Part shown: one piece after another, positions 1 through 8,423 of the stretch
Layout: each line of letters starts with the position of its first letter
Position numbering within the stretch: the first letter of the stretch is position 1
Source of the DNA: Devosia sp.
GTDB lineage: Bacteria > Pseudomonadota > Alphaproteobacteria > Rhizobiales > Devosiaceae
Direction: 5' to 3'
Assembly (NCBI GenBank): GCA_025352765.1
Contig: JANXSI010000662.1
Span: forward strand, 1 to 23,170
Length of the DNA stretch: 23,170 nt
Notes under the pieces: generated by a model
Database searches by the model: none
What the model was told of the DNA's origin: nothing
What the model saw: only the letters and a program-made list of their open reading frames with translations
Made by a program: the position numbers and the translations under genes

Positions 1-976
1 GCTTACGTTCGTCCGAGCACAGTACATCGACCGAGCCATTGTAGGTGGTGGGCCAGTAGTGGAGGTAAGCGACATGAAGGAGGACTTGCGCCAGGCGCGA
101 AAACCCTTTCGGCTTGCCGGGCCTGCGGGCCAAATCAACAAGCCGATCCCACAGCAGGAAAACCCGGACTTGCAGCTTTCGCAGTCGTTCGTCGGTGAAG
201 TCGCGTTCTTCAAACCCTGTGAAGGTGCGGCCTATCGTGAGCAGTGAGATCACCGCCCAGCCAAATCGGTAGAGCAGGCGTCGCCGCCTCGGTTTCCAGC
301 CAGGGTTGATCCCCGCCGCTATCATTTCGCGACGATGGCGATCGCTGAGTACTCCGACTTCACCCGGGTCCATCAAGATCATGTGGGTGACGGGCCGTCC
401 GGCCCTTTCGAGCTGAGAAGCCATTTCCAGCGAGATCAGTGCGCCCGCACAGAAAGCGCCCAGCACGATGGGGCCCGCCGCGTATGACGCCAGTATCCGG
501 CCGACATACGCCGCCGCGATTTGCTCGATGCTGACGCATGGTTCTCGGTCGCCCCGAAGTCCCGGCAGTTCGAAGATTTCGAGCTTTTGGTCGCGACCCA
601 ACGCGTCGCGAAATGCCGTTTTGGGCGAGGAGTAGCCGCTCCTGCCATGCACCATGAAGAGTGGCGGCCGAACTGCATCGGCGCTGCTCGTGGCCCGCAG
701 GCGACGAGCGACTTTCGCTGGAGAACCGTCTTCATAGAACCAGGAAACTTGAAAAGTCCTGCCGGTGCGGTTGAGGATTTCCATGCTGAGCGTCTCGCCC
801 AGAAGCGAGTCACCGCCCAGATCGTAGAAGTCGTCGTCGGCACCCACGCCATCGACGTTGAAAGCGCTCTCGAAGGCACCGGCGACGATTGCCTCAAGGC
901 CCTGCTGTGGTTCGCGATAGGGCACCGGCGGCGTGAGGGCTGCGCGCCCGATCCGTGATGGCGAGGTGTCAATCAT
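1..976 (-). CDS. Acyl/peptidyl carrier domain-thioesterase didomain protein (3' end outside window)
   Basis: The protein has an N-terminal phosphopantetheine carrier domain (residues about 25-95) followed by an alpha/beta-hydrolase thioesterase of the NRPS/PKS type. The carrier motif DLGGDSL places the 4'-phosphopantetheine serine at Ser57. The thioesterase starts near residue 105 (PPLFMVHG). Its nucleophile elbow reads GAFCAG, so the nucleophile is Cys176 rather than the usual Ser, and Asp203 (LMDPG) is the likely acid. The frame is open to the window edge (325 codons), so the catalytic His lies outside. ATG at 976 is preceded by GGGGGA with an 8-nt spacer. It lies 50 bp downstream of the TRAP permease and is probably in the same operon. 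No condensation or adenylation domain is fused to it; the nearest activating enzyme is the divergent ligase at 3903. The domain call is secure; the product released is unknown. Confidence 0.85.
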   Translation of the reverse strand, partial: MIDTSPSRIGRAALTPPVPYREPQQGLEAIVAGAFESAFNVDGVGADDDFYDLGGDSLLGETLSMEILNRTGRTFQVSWFYEDGSPAKVARRLRATSSADAVRPPLFMVHGRSGYSSPKTAFRDALGRDQKLEIFELPGLRGDREPCVSIEQIAAAYVGRILASYAAGPIVLGAFCAGALISLEMASQLERAGRPVTHMILMDPGEVGVLSDRHRREMIAAGINPGWKPRRRRLLYRFGWAVISLLTIGRTFTGFEERDFTDERLRKLQVRVFLLWDRLVDLARRPGKPKGFSRLAQVLLHVAYLHYWPTTYNGSVDVLCSDERK

Positions 977-1026
977 GGTCGCAATCCCCCGATTGCATCA
1001 GTTCAGTAACATTCAGTCCCGGACGC

Positions 1027-2922
1027 TCAACCGGCCACGGCCAGCTGGCGTCCACGCAGCACCCTTATCCCCGTCCAGCCCATGCCCAGCAGGGCAATGA
1101 CCAACCGCCAATTCGGCGGAAACACCGGCAACAGCAGGCAGACGCCCAGAGCGAAAGCGATCCAAACCCAGAGCGAACGGCTGCGCCAACCCGTGGTCGC
1201 CGCCGGCGTCATCAGCAAGAGGCCGGAGCCGGCGCTGACCATCGCCGATGCGATTGTCCATGGATCGCCAACGAGAACGAGGGCGGGTGAGTAGACTATG
1301 AGGAACGGAATGGCGAACAGGGCCCAGCCAAAGCGCATCGCTTCATTGGAGGTTTCGTAGAAACCCGCCCCGGCAAGGCCGGCCGCCGTCAGGGAAGCAA
1401 ACGCCACTGGCGGCGTGATCATCGACAGCATGGCGCTATAGAGGACGAACAGATGTGCTGCGATCAGCGGCACGCCGAGTTGCACGAGGCCCGGCGCGAG
1501 CAGGGTTCCTGTCACGATGTAGACGCCGGAGGTGCCGACACCGAGGCCGAGGACGAACGCGGTCAGCGAAGCGAGGATCAACGAAAGCAGCAGGTTGTGC
1601 GCACCGAAAGTACTGATCAGGATGGTCAGCTGCACGTCAAGGCCGGTCGAAGAGATAACCGCAAGGATGAGACCGACGGTCGACGCGGTGATGACGAGAC
1701 CGGTGACACTCTTGCTGGTCTTGGAGACCAGTGCGTGCAGCTCCCTCCATGTGACGCGCCAGCCCTTGCGCAAGACGGCAACGAGCACGGCCAGTGTCGT
1801 CGCAACGACGCCCGAAAACTCCGGTGCGGTTGGGGCCCACAGGAGAGAGAGGACCAATCCAGCGACCGGGACCAAATGCAGAAGATCGTTCCAACCGAGC
1901 GACAAATGCTCGACGGCGATCTTTGCCGGGCCGTGGTCGCGCTCGAGCCGGCGGCCGAGGGCTTCGCCCTGCAAGAACAGAGCAGCGTAGCAGAGCACAG
2001 CCGGGGCGAGCGAAGCCATCGCCACCTGCGCATATGGAATGCCCGTATTGCTCGCCATCAGGAAGGCCGCGGCCCCCATCACTGGCGGCATGACCTGACC
2101 GATGGTCGATGCGGCTGCCTCGATGCCGCCGGCAGTGGCTGGCGCCACGCCCATACGTTTCATCCCGGGGATCGAAAAGCTGCCGGCGGCGAGGACGTTG
2201 GACGTGGCGCTGCCACTGATCATGCCGAACAGGCCCGAGGCGACGATACAGACCGAGATCGCTGCGCCGCGGCCGAGCCGGGCTACAAGCAGTGCGATGG
2301 CGCCAATCGCTCGCGTGCCGCCCGATAGTTCGAAGGCGGCACCGAACAGAAGAAAAACGACCACCGAGGTTGAAATTATCTGCAACGCCTGACCCAAGAG
2401 GCCATTGCTGCCGAAGACCATGTAGGACACATAGCTGGTGATGCGGATGGGCGGCGAGCCCATCCAACTGGGCAGAAATTGCGCGATATAGCCGAAGATC
2501 AGGAACGCCCCGATCATCAGCACCGTCTCGATGCCTGACGTGCGCCAGCATGCATAGAGGCAAAGCGCCATGGCCAGCAGACAGGCCGCCGTCAGGCCAA
2601 GGCTGGCGCTATAGGTCGCCGTTCCATCGCCAGCAAACACCCCGAACAGCCAGATCGAAATCGCCGCTGACGCCGCCGCGAGCCCGCTGGCGAGAACGGT
2701 GGGGATGCGGCCATCGGGTCGAGCGTTCGACAGGAAAACGAAGCACAGGGACAGGCCCAGTTCGAGCGATGTGAACTGATCGATGACGACCTTTTGATGG
2801 ACTAGACCGCCTGGATTGACGACCCAGAGCACGGGCAATAGACACGCAGCGAGACCGGCCAAGCTGCGGACCGCTCTAAGGCTGGTCTGCCAGCTTCGCC
2901 TCGGCGGCGGACTGGCGGTCAC
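1027..2922 (-). CDS. TRAP transporter fused permease (TAXI type, 4TM-12TM)
   Basis: This is a 631-residue very hydrophobic protein, the membrane part of a sodium- or proton-coupled TRAP uptake system. The small (DctQ-like) and large (DctM-like) subunits are fused, as is usual for TAXI-type TRAP systems. Family hallmarks of the large subunit are visible: FGMISGSATSN around residues 232-242 and QVMPPVMGAAAF around 276-287. I chose the GTG at 2922, which overlaps the stop of the binding-protein gene in a GTGA arrangement. An in-frame start at 3018 would add 32 arginine/proline-rich residues lying inside the upstream gene. The 4-bp overlap indicates translational coupling with the binding protein. 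The substrate is not readable from the permease. Confidence 0.93.
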   Translation of the reverse strand: MTASPPPRRSWQTSLRAVRSLAGLAACLLPVLWVVNPGGLVHQKVVIDQFTSLELGLSLCFVFLSNARPDGRIPTVLASGLAAASAAISIWLFGVFAGDGTATYSASLGLTAACLLAMALCLYACWRTSGIETVLMIGAFLIFGYIAQFLPSWMGSPPIRITSYVSYMVFGSNGLLGQALQIISTSVVVFLLFGAAFELSGGTRAIGAIALLVARLGRGAAISVCIVASGLFGMISGSATSNVLAAGSFSIPGMKRMGVAPATAGGIEAAASTIGQVMPPVMGAAAFLMASNTGIPYAQVAMASLAPAVLCYAALFLQGEALGRRLERDHGPAKIAVEHLSLGWNDLLHLVPVAGLVLSLLWAPTAPEFSGVVATTLAVLVAVLRKGWRVTWRELHALVSKTSKSVTGLVITASTVGLILAVISSTGLDVQLTILISTFGAHNLLLSLILASLTAFVLGLGVGTSGVYIVTGTLLAPGLVQLGVPLIAAHLFVLYSAMLSMITPPVAFASLTAAGLAGAGFYETSNEAMRFGWALFAIPFLIVYSPALVLVGDPWTIASAMVSAGSGLLLMTPAATTGWRSRSLWVWIAFALGVCLLLPVFPPNWRLVIALLGMGWTGIRVLRGRQLAVAG

Positions 2923-3869
2923 GGGACCTGCCACAGCCCGAGTTCTTTCAGGTGGGCCTCTGCCGCCGGATGGTAAGGCACGCCGATCTGCGCACCGATC
3001 TTGGCCGGGTCGAACCATGTGAAGCCGGACGACATTTCGGTCAGCTCCTTTTGACCCTTGAGGAGCGAGTCGATCACGCCCACGACCACGGCGTCGGGTG
3101 TGTCGACACTGGCGTAGACAAAATAGTCGTATTCGAGCATCGGCGTTGGAGCCTGCAGGCCGACAATGCCTGGGCCCGGATCGATCGTTACGACCCGTCC
3201 ATTGGGGATGATCGCCTGGACGGCGGCCTGGTCGCTGCCGACGGCAAGAAACCGGAGCTTGCCAACCGCGGTTTCCATCTGCGCGACGTTGGCCGAGTTG
3301 GTGCTCCCGAGCACGGCGTCGCTTGCTCCGGCAAGGAAACCGTCCTGGGCATCGGTCAGGATGGACACATCGGTGGTGACCATGTCGCTGTAAGAGAGGC
3401 CGGCAGAGGCAAGAATCGCCCGCTGGAGCGCATCGATACTGGGCGCGCTGCGAAAACCGCTCGCAATGCGCTTGCCCTTGATGTCGGCGACCGTCCGGGC
3501 CGGGTCGGTGTCACGAACGGCAATTCCCGCGCGAAATGGATAGATGGTCGCCACCAGTCGAAGATGCGGCAGTGCTTTGCCCTCGAAGATACCCTTGCCA
3601 AAGTAAGCCTGACTGAGGCCAAGCGCGCTTTCGAGACCTAGGGAAACCTCACCGCTGTCGACAAAACCGAGGCCCTGGGTCGTCGACTTGAACGAGCGGG
3701 GGCGTAGGTCGAGACCAGCGTGGACGCTCGCAGCCTTGGCAATGGCGAGGACGGTATTGTAGGTTGAACTGCCCGCGGCCGTGGCAGCGAAGCTCGCGGG
3801 CTCGGCTGACGATACGGCTGGAGCAAAAGCCAGCGCCGCGAAAAGGCCAACTATCGCGCCAATCTTCAT
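2919..3869 (-). CDS. TAXI family TRAP transporter solute-binding protein
   Basis: This is a 316-residue periplasmic binding protein of the TAXI (TRAP-associated extracytoplasmic immunogenic) family. It captures an unidentified solute, probably an organic acid, and hands it to the fused permease. The N-terminus is a signal peptide with likely cleavage after AVSSA (residue 22). The first ligand-binding segment (AAGSSTYNTV) and the C-terminal GVPYHPAAEAHLKELG segment match the TAXI pattern, in which a PYHPGA-like motif precedes the end. I start at ATG 3869 because it gives a clean signal peptide and has GGGGA about 9 nt upstream. An alternative start at 3908 would overlap the divergent ligase. 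It is first in the minus-strand operon. Confidence 0.93.
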   Translation of the reverse strand: MKIGAIVGLFAALAFAPAVSSAEPASFAATAAGSSTYNTVLAIAKAASVHAGLDLRPRSFKSTTQGLGFVDSGEVSLGLESALGLSQAYFGKGIFEGKALPHLRLVATIYPFRAGIAVRDTDPARTVADIKGKRIASGFRSAPSIDALQRAILASAGLSYSDMVTTDVSILTDAQDGFLAGASDAVLGSTNSANVAQMETAVGKLRFLAVGSDQAAVQAIIPNGRVVTIDPGPGIVGLQAPTPMLEYDYFVYASVDTPDAVVVGVIDSLLKGQKELTEMSSGFTWFDPAKIGAQIGVPYHPAAEAHLKELGLWQVP

Positions 3870-3873
3870 CGAT

Positions 3874-3889
3874 GTATTTCCCCAAATAC
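3874..3889. promoter_or_regulatory. Perfect inverted repeat between divergent transporter and ligase genes
   Basis: GTATTT-CCCC-AAATAC has 6-bp perfect arms around four C. It sits in the 33-bp gap between the TAXI binding-protein start (3869) and the ligase start (3903). Its C-run also supplies the GGGGA ribosome-binding sequence of the minus-strand gene. It may be an operator for one or both genes, or an mRNA hairpin hiding the ribosome-binding site. With so short a gap, the promoters must lie inside the opposing genes. Function is inferred. Confidence 0.4.
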
Positions 3890-3902
3890 TCAGCAAGGTG
3901 CC

Positions 3903-5372
3903 ATGCACTCGATCAACCTCGCCGACATTTTCGTATCACTGGGTCATCGGCATCACAATAGAACCGCCCTGATGAGCGGTCGGCGGCAACTGACCTTCGG
4001 CAACCTTGCCGCGAGCGCATCGCAGGTTGCCCATCGCCTCGCGCTCGAGGGATTGGCACCGGGCCAGAATGTCGGGATCGCCCTCCGCGATGGAATGGAT
4101 GTCGTCGTCTATCTTGTTGCCCTGTGGATGATCGACGCCGTTGGCGTCGTCCTGGACTTTCGCAGCCCGGCGCTGGAGCGCGCGGCGCTAGCGGAGGAAT
4201 TCGACCTGGTTATGATCGTGACCGACAATGCACCACCGGGGACTCCCTATCCGGTGATCTCGATCGGCGGACAGTGGCACGAAGAGGTGGCGCGGCAATC
4301 GATGAGCCCGCCGGTTTCCGCCGGCAAGAACAGCGGACTGGCGCTGATTTCACTGACCTCGGGCACGACAGGCAGGCCGCTTGGTCTGCTGGTCCGGCAC
4401 GAGGACACGCTGATGCGCATCGCCCAGAGCGCGTTTCGCAACATTGCCACCCAGGCGACCCACTTGGTGGCCCAGCCGCTGCACTTCAGCGCAGCGAGAA
4501 ACAACACGATCCAGCGCCTGGTGCAGGGTTGGACGGTGGTAATTCATCCGCCGCTCTACTCGGCCGAGGAGCTCGCCCAAGAGATCATCCGCATCGCCCC
4601 CGATACGACGTTGCTGGTGCCATCGGTGATCGCTGGACTTCTCGACTACGCCCGCGAACGCCAGACGCCGCTTTTTCCGAGCCTTAAATTGCTCACGGCA
4701 GGGGGCGCAGCCTCATTGCCGCAACAAAAGCTCGACGCATTGAAGCTACTGTCTCCGAACTATCTCGAAGCCTACGCGTCGAGCCTGTGCAGCAACATCA
4801 GCGTGCTGATGGGGCCCGATATCCTGGCCCGCCCGGAAACGGTGGGGCGGGTGGCCGAGATGGTCCGGCTCGAGATCGTCGATGAGGCCGACCGGTCGCT
4901 ACCCGTCGGTACGCCTGGAATGATCCGGGTTCGCACGCCATCCATGGTTTCGGGCACCTACAAGAGCCGGACGCGTCCGCATGGCGATCGGCTCAAGGAC
5001 GGCTGGGTCTACCCGGGCGATCTTGGTTCGCTCGACGAGGAGGGTTTTCTAACCTTGGTCGGCCGCGCCTCTGATGTCATTATTCGCGGTGGTGCAAACG
5101 TGCATCCTTCAGAAATCGAAAGAGTGATCGCTGCCTCTCCGGGAGTGAGGAACGTCGCAGTGGTCGCCTACCAGACGGCTCGCGAGAGTGAGGAAATTGC
5201 TGCTTTCGTGGTCGCGGATCCGACGGTGACAGACGAGGACCTGATGATTACGGCCCGCACCCGACTCTCACCAGACAAGCGCCCACGCCGCTTCGTCTTC
5301 GTCGACGAACTGCCGGTTACCGCGGTCGGCAAACTCGACCGCAACGCCCTGAAGGCCAAGCTGCTCGAGTAG
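3903..5372 (+). CDS. Class I adenylate-forming enzyme (acyl-CoA synthetase / free-standing adenylation protein)
   Basis: This is a 489-residue ANL-superfamily enzyme that should activate a carboxylic acid as acyl-AMP and pass it to CoA or a carrier-protein thiol. Core motifs are the ATP loop LTSGTTGRP (151-159), YPGDLG (370-375) with the ribose-binding Asp373, the hinge GRASDVIIRGG (387-397), and GKLDR with the catalytic Lys477. Odd points are Leu in place of Lys after the ATP loop (GRPLG) and YASSL (291-295) where most members have YGxTE, so the Mg-binding Glu is missing. The A4 region reads PLHFSAARN, without the Asp typical of amino-acid-activating domains, which suggests a non-amino-acid substrate. 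AAGG lies just before ATG 3903. It is divergent from the TAXI operon, which encodes a carrier-thioesterase that could be its partner. Confidence 0.88.
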   Translation: MHSINLADIFVSLGHRHHNRTALMSGRRQLTFGNLAASASQVAHRLALEGLAPGQNVGIALRDGMDVVVYLVALWMIDAVGVVLDFRSPALERAALAEEFDLVMIVTDNAPPGTPYPVISIGGQWHEEVARQSMSPPVSAGKNSGLALISLTSGTTGRPLGLLVRHEDTLMRIAQSAFRNIATQATHLVAQPLHFSAARNNTIQRLVQGWTVVIHPPLYSAEELAQEIIRIAPDTTLLVPSVIAGLLDYARERQTPLFPSLKLLTAGGAASLPQQKLDALKLLSPNYLEAYASSLCSNISVLMGPDILARPETVGRVAEMVRLEIVDEADRSLPVGTPGMIRVRTPSMVSGTYKSRTRPHGDRLKDGWVYPGDLGSLDEEGFLTLVGRASDVIIRGGANVHPSEIERVIAASPGVRNVAVVAYQTARESEEIAAFVVADPTVTDEDLMITARTRLSPDKRPRRFVFVDELPVTAVGKLDRNALKAKLLE

Positions 5373-5418
5373 CCGGTCGTCCGCTAAAAGCCGTCGACGG
5401 GATCGGACGAGGGTGGCC

Positions 5419-5441
5419 CCGGCGGAGGCACATACCGCCGG
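5419..5441 (+). terminator. GC-rich hairpin downstream of the ligase gene
   Basis: CCGGCGG and CCGCCGG form a perfect 7-bp stem around a 9-nt loop, about 46 bp after the ligase stop. No T-run follows, so it is at best a weak intrinsic terminator or an mRNA 3'-end structure. Confidence 0.3.
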
Positions 5442-5642
5442 TATACCCTGCGCTCCGCCTTGTTGTTTTACCGGCGAAGTCTTCCCGCAGCGATCGACGG
5501 AGTAAAAGGGTTTGGCCGCCATGCGTCGCCTGCCTTGTGAAGGAAGGCGTTGCGCTGCTGGTCCCATGCGGCGGCAGCCGCCTGCCGAGGGGCGCCTCCC
5601 GAATGGGTAATCACGGGCATGCTTCTGCTGGGACGTCGATAG

Positions 5643-5674
5643 GTTATTAAATTCCTTTTCAGAAGTTTAATAAC
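5643..5674. promoter_or_regulatory. AT-rich perfect inverted repeat upstream of the chemoreceptor
   Basis: GTTATTAAA (5643-5651) and TTTAATAAC (5666-5674) are exact reverse complements separated by 14 nt. With a one-base bulge the stem extends inward (TTC/GAA). It lies about 170 bp upstream of the MCP start, in an AT-rich patch within a GC-rich window. A regulator-binding site is the simplest reading. It has no T-tract, so a terminator is less likely. Confidence 0.4.
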
Positions 5675-5842
5675 GGCGGGCGCTGGCCCACCAACGTGTG
5701 AGGCGAACGGCCAAATTGATTAAATTCGCGATCTTAACTTGTGCAATGGAATTAATGTGCGTCCGGCAGGTTGGCTCATCGACCCAAGGACACGCGTAGC
5801 CACGCGGCGGCCTGGGCGCCCATTTTTTTCGGTGTGCTTCCA

Positions 5843-7810
5843 ATGAAACTGACCAAGTTTTCAATCGTCACCGGCAGCATTGTTGGAATCGTCGCCGGAG
5901 TGATGGCCATCTACATCCACTTGGCCAACGAGGCTTCCAACACGGCCGAGGCGCTGGTCTACCAGCAGACGACTTCGCAATTGGCCCAGAGCCGCGACCT
6001 GACGGCCGATGTGCTGGCCGTAAAGTTCGATGTCGTGCAGGTCCAGCAGTTCCTTACCGACGTTTCGGCGACGCGCGGCCTCAATGGCCTCGACGACGGT
6101 TACGCCAATGCCGAGGGCTTCGCGCAAACCTTCGAAAAGGACATAGCGGCTGCGAAGTCGCTGGCCGGAGAGATGGGAGAGACCTCGCTCGCGGCCATCC
6201 TCGACAATGTCGCGACGAGGTTCGCTCCCTACTACGAGACCGGCAAGAAGATGGCAGACACCTACGTGGCGAGTGGCCCGGAAGGTGGAAATGCGTTCAT
6301 GCCGCAGTTCGATGCTGCTGCCCAGAAGATCAGCGAGAGCGTTGATGCCATGGTAGCAGAGGCGGACCACAACGACGCCGCCCTTCGTTCGCTCTCAGAC
6401 GCGCGCCTTGTAGAAATCCAGAGCGGCCAACGCACCGCGTCGATGGTCCAGTTCATCATCTACGGGACGCTCGTCGTCTTCATCGGAGCGATGACCGGGT
6501 TCTTTGCTGGCTACGCCCTGCGTCGCATCCGTGCGATGTCGAAGACCATGGCAGCGATCGCGGGTGGCGACTTCACCAAGGCGGTCTACGGCTCACGGCT
6601 CTGGGAAGAACTCAAGGATATCGCCACCTCTGCCGATACGTTCCGCCAGAACGGGATGAAGCTCGTTCAGATGCATGCCGAGGACGAGGTGAAGGTCGAA
6701 GCAGCCAAGCAGGAGCGTCGTGCGATGATGAAGTCGCTGCGGAGTGCCTTCGGTTCAGTGGTCGACGCCTCTGTGAAAGGTGAGTTCTCATCTCGCGTTC
6801 CGACGGACTTCGATGATGATGAACTCAATGCGCTCGCGGGGAGCGTCAACACGCTAGTGGCCACCATCGAAGGCCGCCTCACCGAGACCGAGGAAGTCCT
6901 CTCGGCGATCGCGCGCACCGACCTCACTCGCCGGATGACGGGCAACTACGAAGGCGCCTTCGCTCGTCTCAGGGACGATGTGAACGCTGTGGCCGACAAC
7001 CTGACGCAGATCGTGGGAGAGCTTCAGACAGCCTCCAGTGGCGTGAAGACCGCGACGAGCGAGATCCTCGAGGGTGCCAACGACCTCTCAGACCGCACAA
7101 CGAAGCAGGCCGCCACCATCGAGGAGACATCGGCAGCAATGGAGCAACTGTCGACGACAGTGGAGGCCAACGCCAAGAACGCCGAGGATGCCAGCGAAAA
7201 GGCCATGGCAGCCTCGCGGGCAGCCGAGGAGAGCGGGACGGTGATGCGTAACGCCACGGAAGCGATGGCCCGGATCGCCAACTCGTCGGTCAAGATCGCG
7301 AACATCATCGGACTGATCGATAACGTCGCGTTCCAGACGAATCTCCTCGCTCTCAACGCCTCAGTTGAGGCAGCGCGGGCCGGTGAAGCTGGCAAGGGCT
7401 TCGCTGTCGTGGCGGTTGAGGTCCGACGCCTGGCACAGTCAGCGGCCGAAGCATCAAGCGAAATCAAGACGCTGATCAGCGAGAGCGGCGATGAGGTGAA
7501 GAAGGGATCAGCGCTGGTTGACAGCGCCGCCTTGAAGCTCAACGCGATGCTTGCTCTTGTTCGAGACAGCGCTGCGTCGATGCAGGGCATCGCTCTCGCC
7601 AGTGGCGGTCAGGCATCGGCAATCGCGGAGGTAACGGTCGCGGTCCGTCAAATGGATGAGATGACGCAGCACAATGCGGCGCTGGTCGAGGAGACGAATG
7701 CCGCTATTGAGCAGACCGAGGCGCAGGCGGTGGAACTGGACCGAATTGTCGCCGGTTTCGTGCTAAAGGGTATTCGTCACGACACTCGGGCAAAGCGCTG
7801 GGCAGCATAG
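5843..7810 (+). CDS. Methyl-accepting chemotaxis protein (transmembrane chemoreceptor)
   Basis: This is a 655-residue inner-membrane chemoreceptor that senses a periplasmic ligand and controls the CheA-CheW complex. TM1 is residues 5-27, a helical periplasmic sensor follows (about 28-200), and TM2 is about 201-225. A HAMP domain starting at RRIRAM follows, then a second HAMP-like segment (about 290-400). The methyl-accepting signalling domain ends the protein. The conserved hairpin tip, DNVAFQTNLLALNASVEAAR followed by AGEAGKGFAVVA, is near residues 493-525. No C-terminal NWETF-type CheR tether is present. I chose ATG 5843 because the hydrophobic TM1 follows at once; the upstream in-frame start would add 24 non-hydrophobic residues. 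No che genes are adjacent, so it is an orphan receptor that probably reports on something handled by the neighbouring transport and metabolic genes. Confidence 0.95.
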   Translation: MKLTKFSIVTGSIVGIVAGVMAIYIHLANEASNTAEALVYQQTTSQLAQSRDLTADVLAVKFDVVQVQQFLTDVSATRGLNGLDDGYANAEGFAQTFEKDIAAAKSLAGEMGETSLAAILDNVATRFAPYYETGKKMADTYVASGPEGGNAFMPQFDAAAQKISESVDAMVAEADHNDAALRSLSDARLVEIQSGQRTASMVQFIIYGTLVVFIGAMTGFFAGYALRRIRAMSKTMAAIAGGDFTKAVYGSRLWEELKDIATSADTFRQNGMKLVQMHAEDEVKVEAAKQERRAMMKSLRSAFGSVVDASVKGEFSSRVPTDFDDDELNALAGSVNTLVATIEGRLTETEEVLSAIARTDLTRRMTGNYEGAFARLRDDVNAVADNLTQIVGELQTASSGVKTATSEILEGANDLSDRTTKQAATIEETSAAMEQLSTTVEANAKNAEDASEKAMAASRAAEESGTVMRNATEAMARIANSSVKIANIIGLIDNVAFQTNLLALNASVEAARAGEAGKGFAVVAVEVRRLAQSAAEASSEIKTLISESGDEVKKGSALVDSAALKLNAMLALVRDSAASMQGIALASGGQASAIAEVTVAVRQMDEMTQHNAALVEETNAAIEQTEAQAVELDRIVAGFVLKGIRHDTRAKRWAA

Positions 7811-8116
7811 GGCGGCTGGCGACATCGACCCAGCACCGCTCGGGCCCTTCCACACCGGTTCTTTTCCGAACCAGGATAGCCGGCGAAACTCCTTGCGATC
7901 CTCGCCGCCGATACCAGTCCGGCGCTTCAGCAGCCGCGAGGGCAGAAAGAAAGAACGACGGACCCGGGGCCGCACCAACTCGGCGATCGGGCACAGGAAG
8001 CCGGCCAACTGTCACTGGATGGCGAGTTCCGGCAAGACCTTGCCTGGGGTTGGAACTGCCGATCCGAACTCTCGACGCTTGGCGACCGAACTGCCCCCGG
8101 GGCATCCGCAGCGCGC

Positions 8117-8305
8117 TCATTCGACCGAGTTCTCGTCCATGCCGCCCAAGAAGGGTGCTGGCGGGGGATAAACCGGCATATCGGGCGTGATGAGCTGTAT
8201 GGATGCGGTGGTCTTGGCAACCGCTTCTACCACGGGCCTGAAGCCATTCCGGATAAAGAACAGGAACTGCCTGCGAGGGGTCTGCCCACCGAGGACCGTG
8301 ACTTT
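8117..8305 (-). pseudogene. Possible C-terminal remnant of an unidentified protein
   Basis: On the minus strand 62 sense codons run to a TGA. Their composition is more natural than the overlapping frames, with segments QFLFFIRNGFRPVVEAVAKT and ITPDMPVYPPPAPF. An in-frame stop (8306-8308) lies immediately upstream, and no start codon introduces the frame. I do not recognise the family. It may be the tail of a broken gene or chance. Confidence 0.25.
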
Positions 8306-8423
8306 TCAGCTCTTGGTTTGAGCAACTGGACGGCTCCCATGTCGAGGCGGGTGATCTCGCTGCGCCGCGGAGCCGGACAAGGCCCTCGGTCTGAGGACAG
8401 GGGACCCGCCGGGGGAGGAAGAT

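Larger units (their letters stand above)
5373..5842. other. 470-bp intergenic region before the chemoreceptor
   Basis: No credible gene was found on either strand; the open frames here are shadows or run into the neighbours. The first half is GC-rich and holds the hairpin at 5419-5441. The second half (about 5640-5760) becomes clearly AT-rich and holds the long inverted repeat at 5643-5674, so the chemoreceptor promoter is probably there. I could not place convincing -35 and -10 boxes. Confidence 0.5.

Noticed and set aside
436..972. Minus-strand 178-codon frame beginning MTPRHHGSG
   Set aside because: It overlaps the carrier-thioesterase gene in another frame; only the alternative frame shows GGDSL and GAFCAG motifs.
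1453..2328. Long plus-strand open frame of 291 codons
   Set aside because: It is antisense to the TRAP permease, has a composition rich in Arg, Asp, Gln and Gly, and has no recognisable domain. It is a GC-driven shadow.
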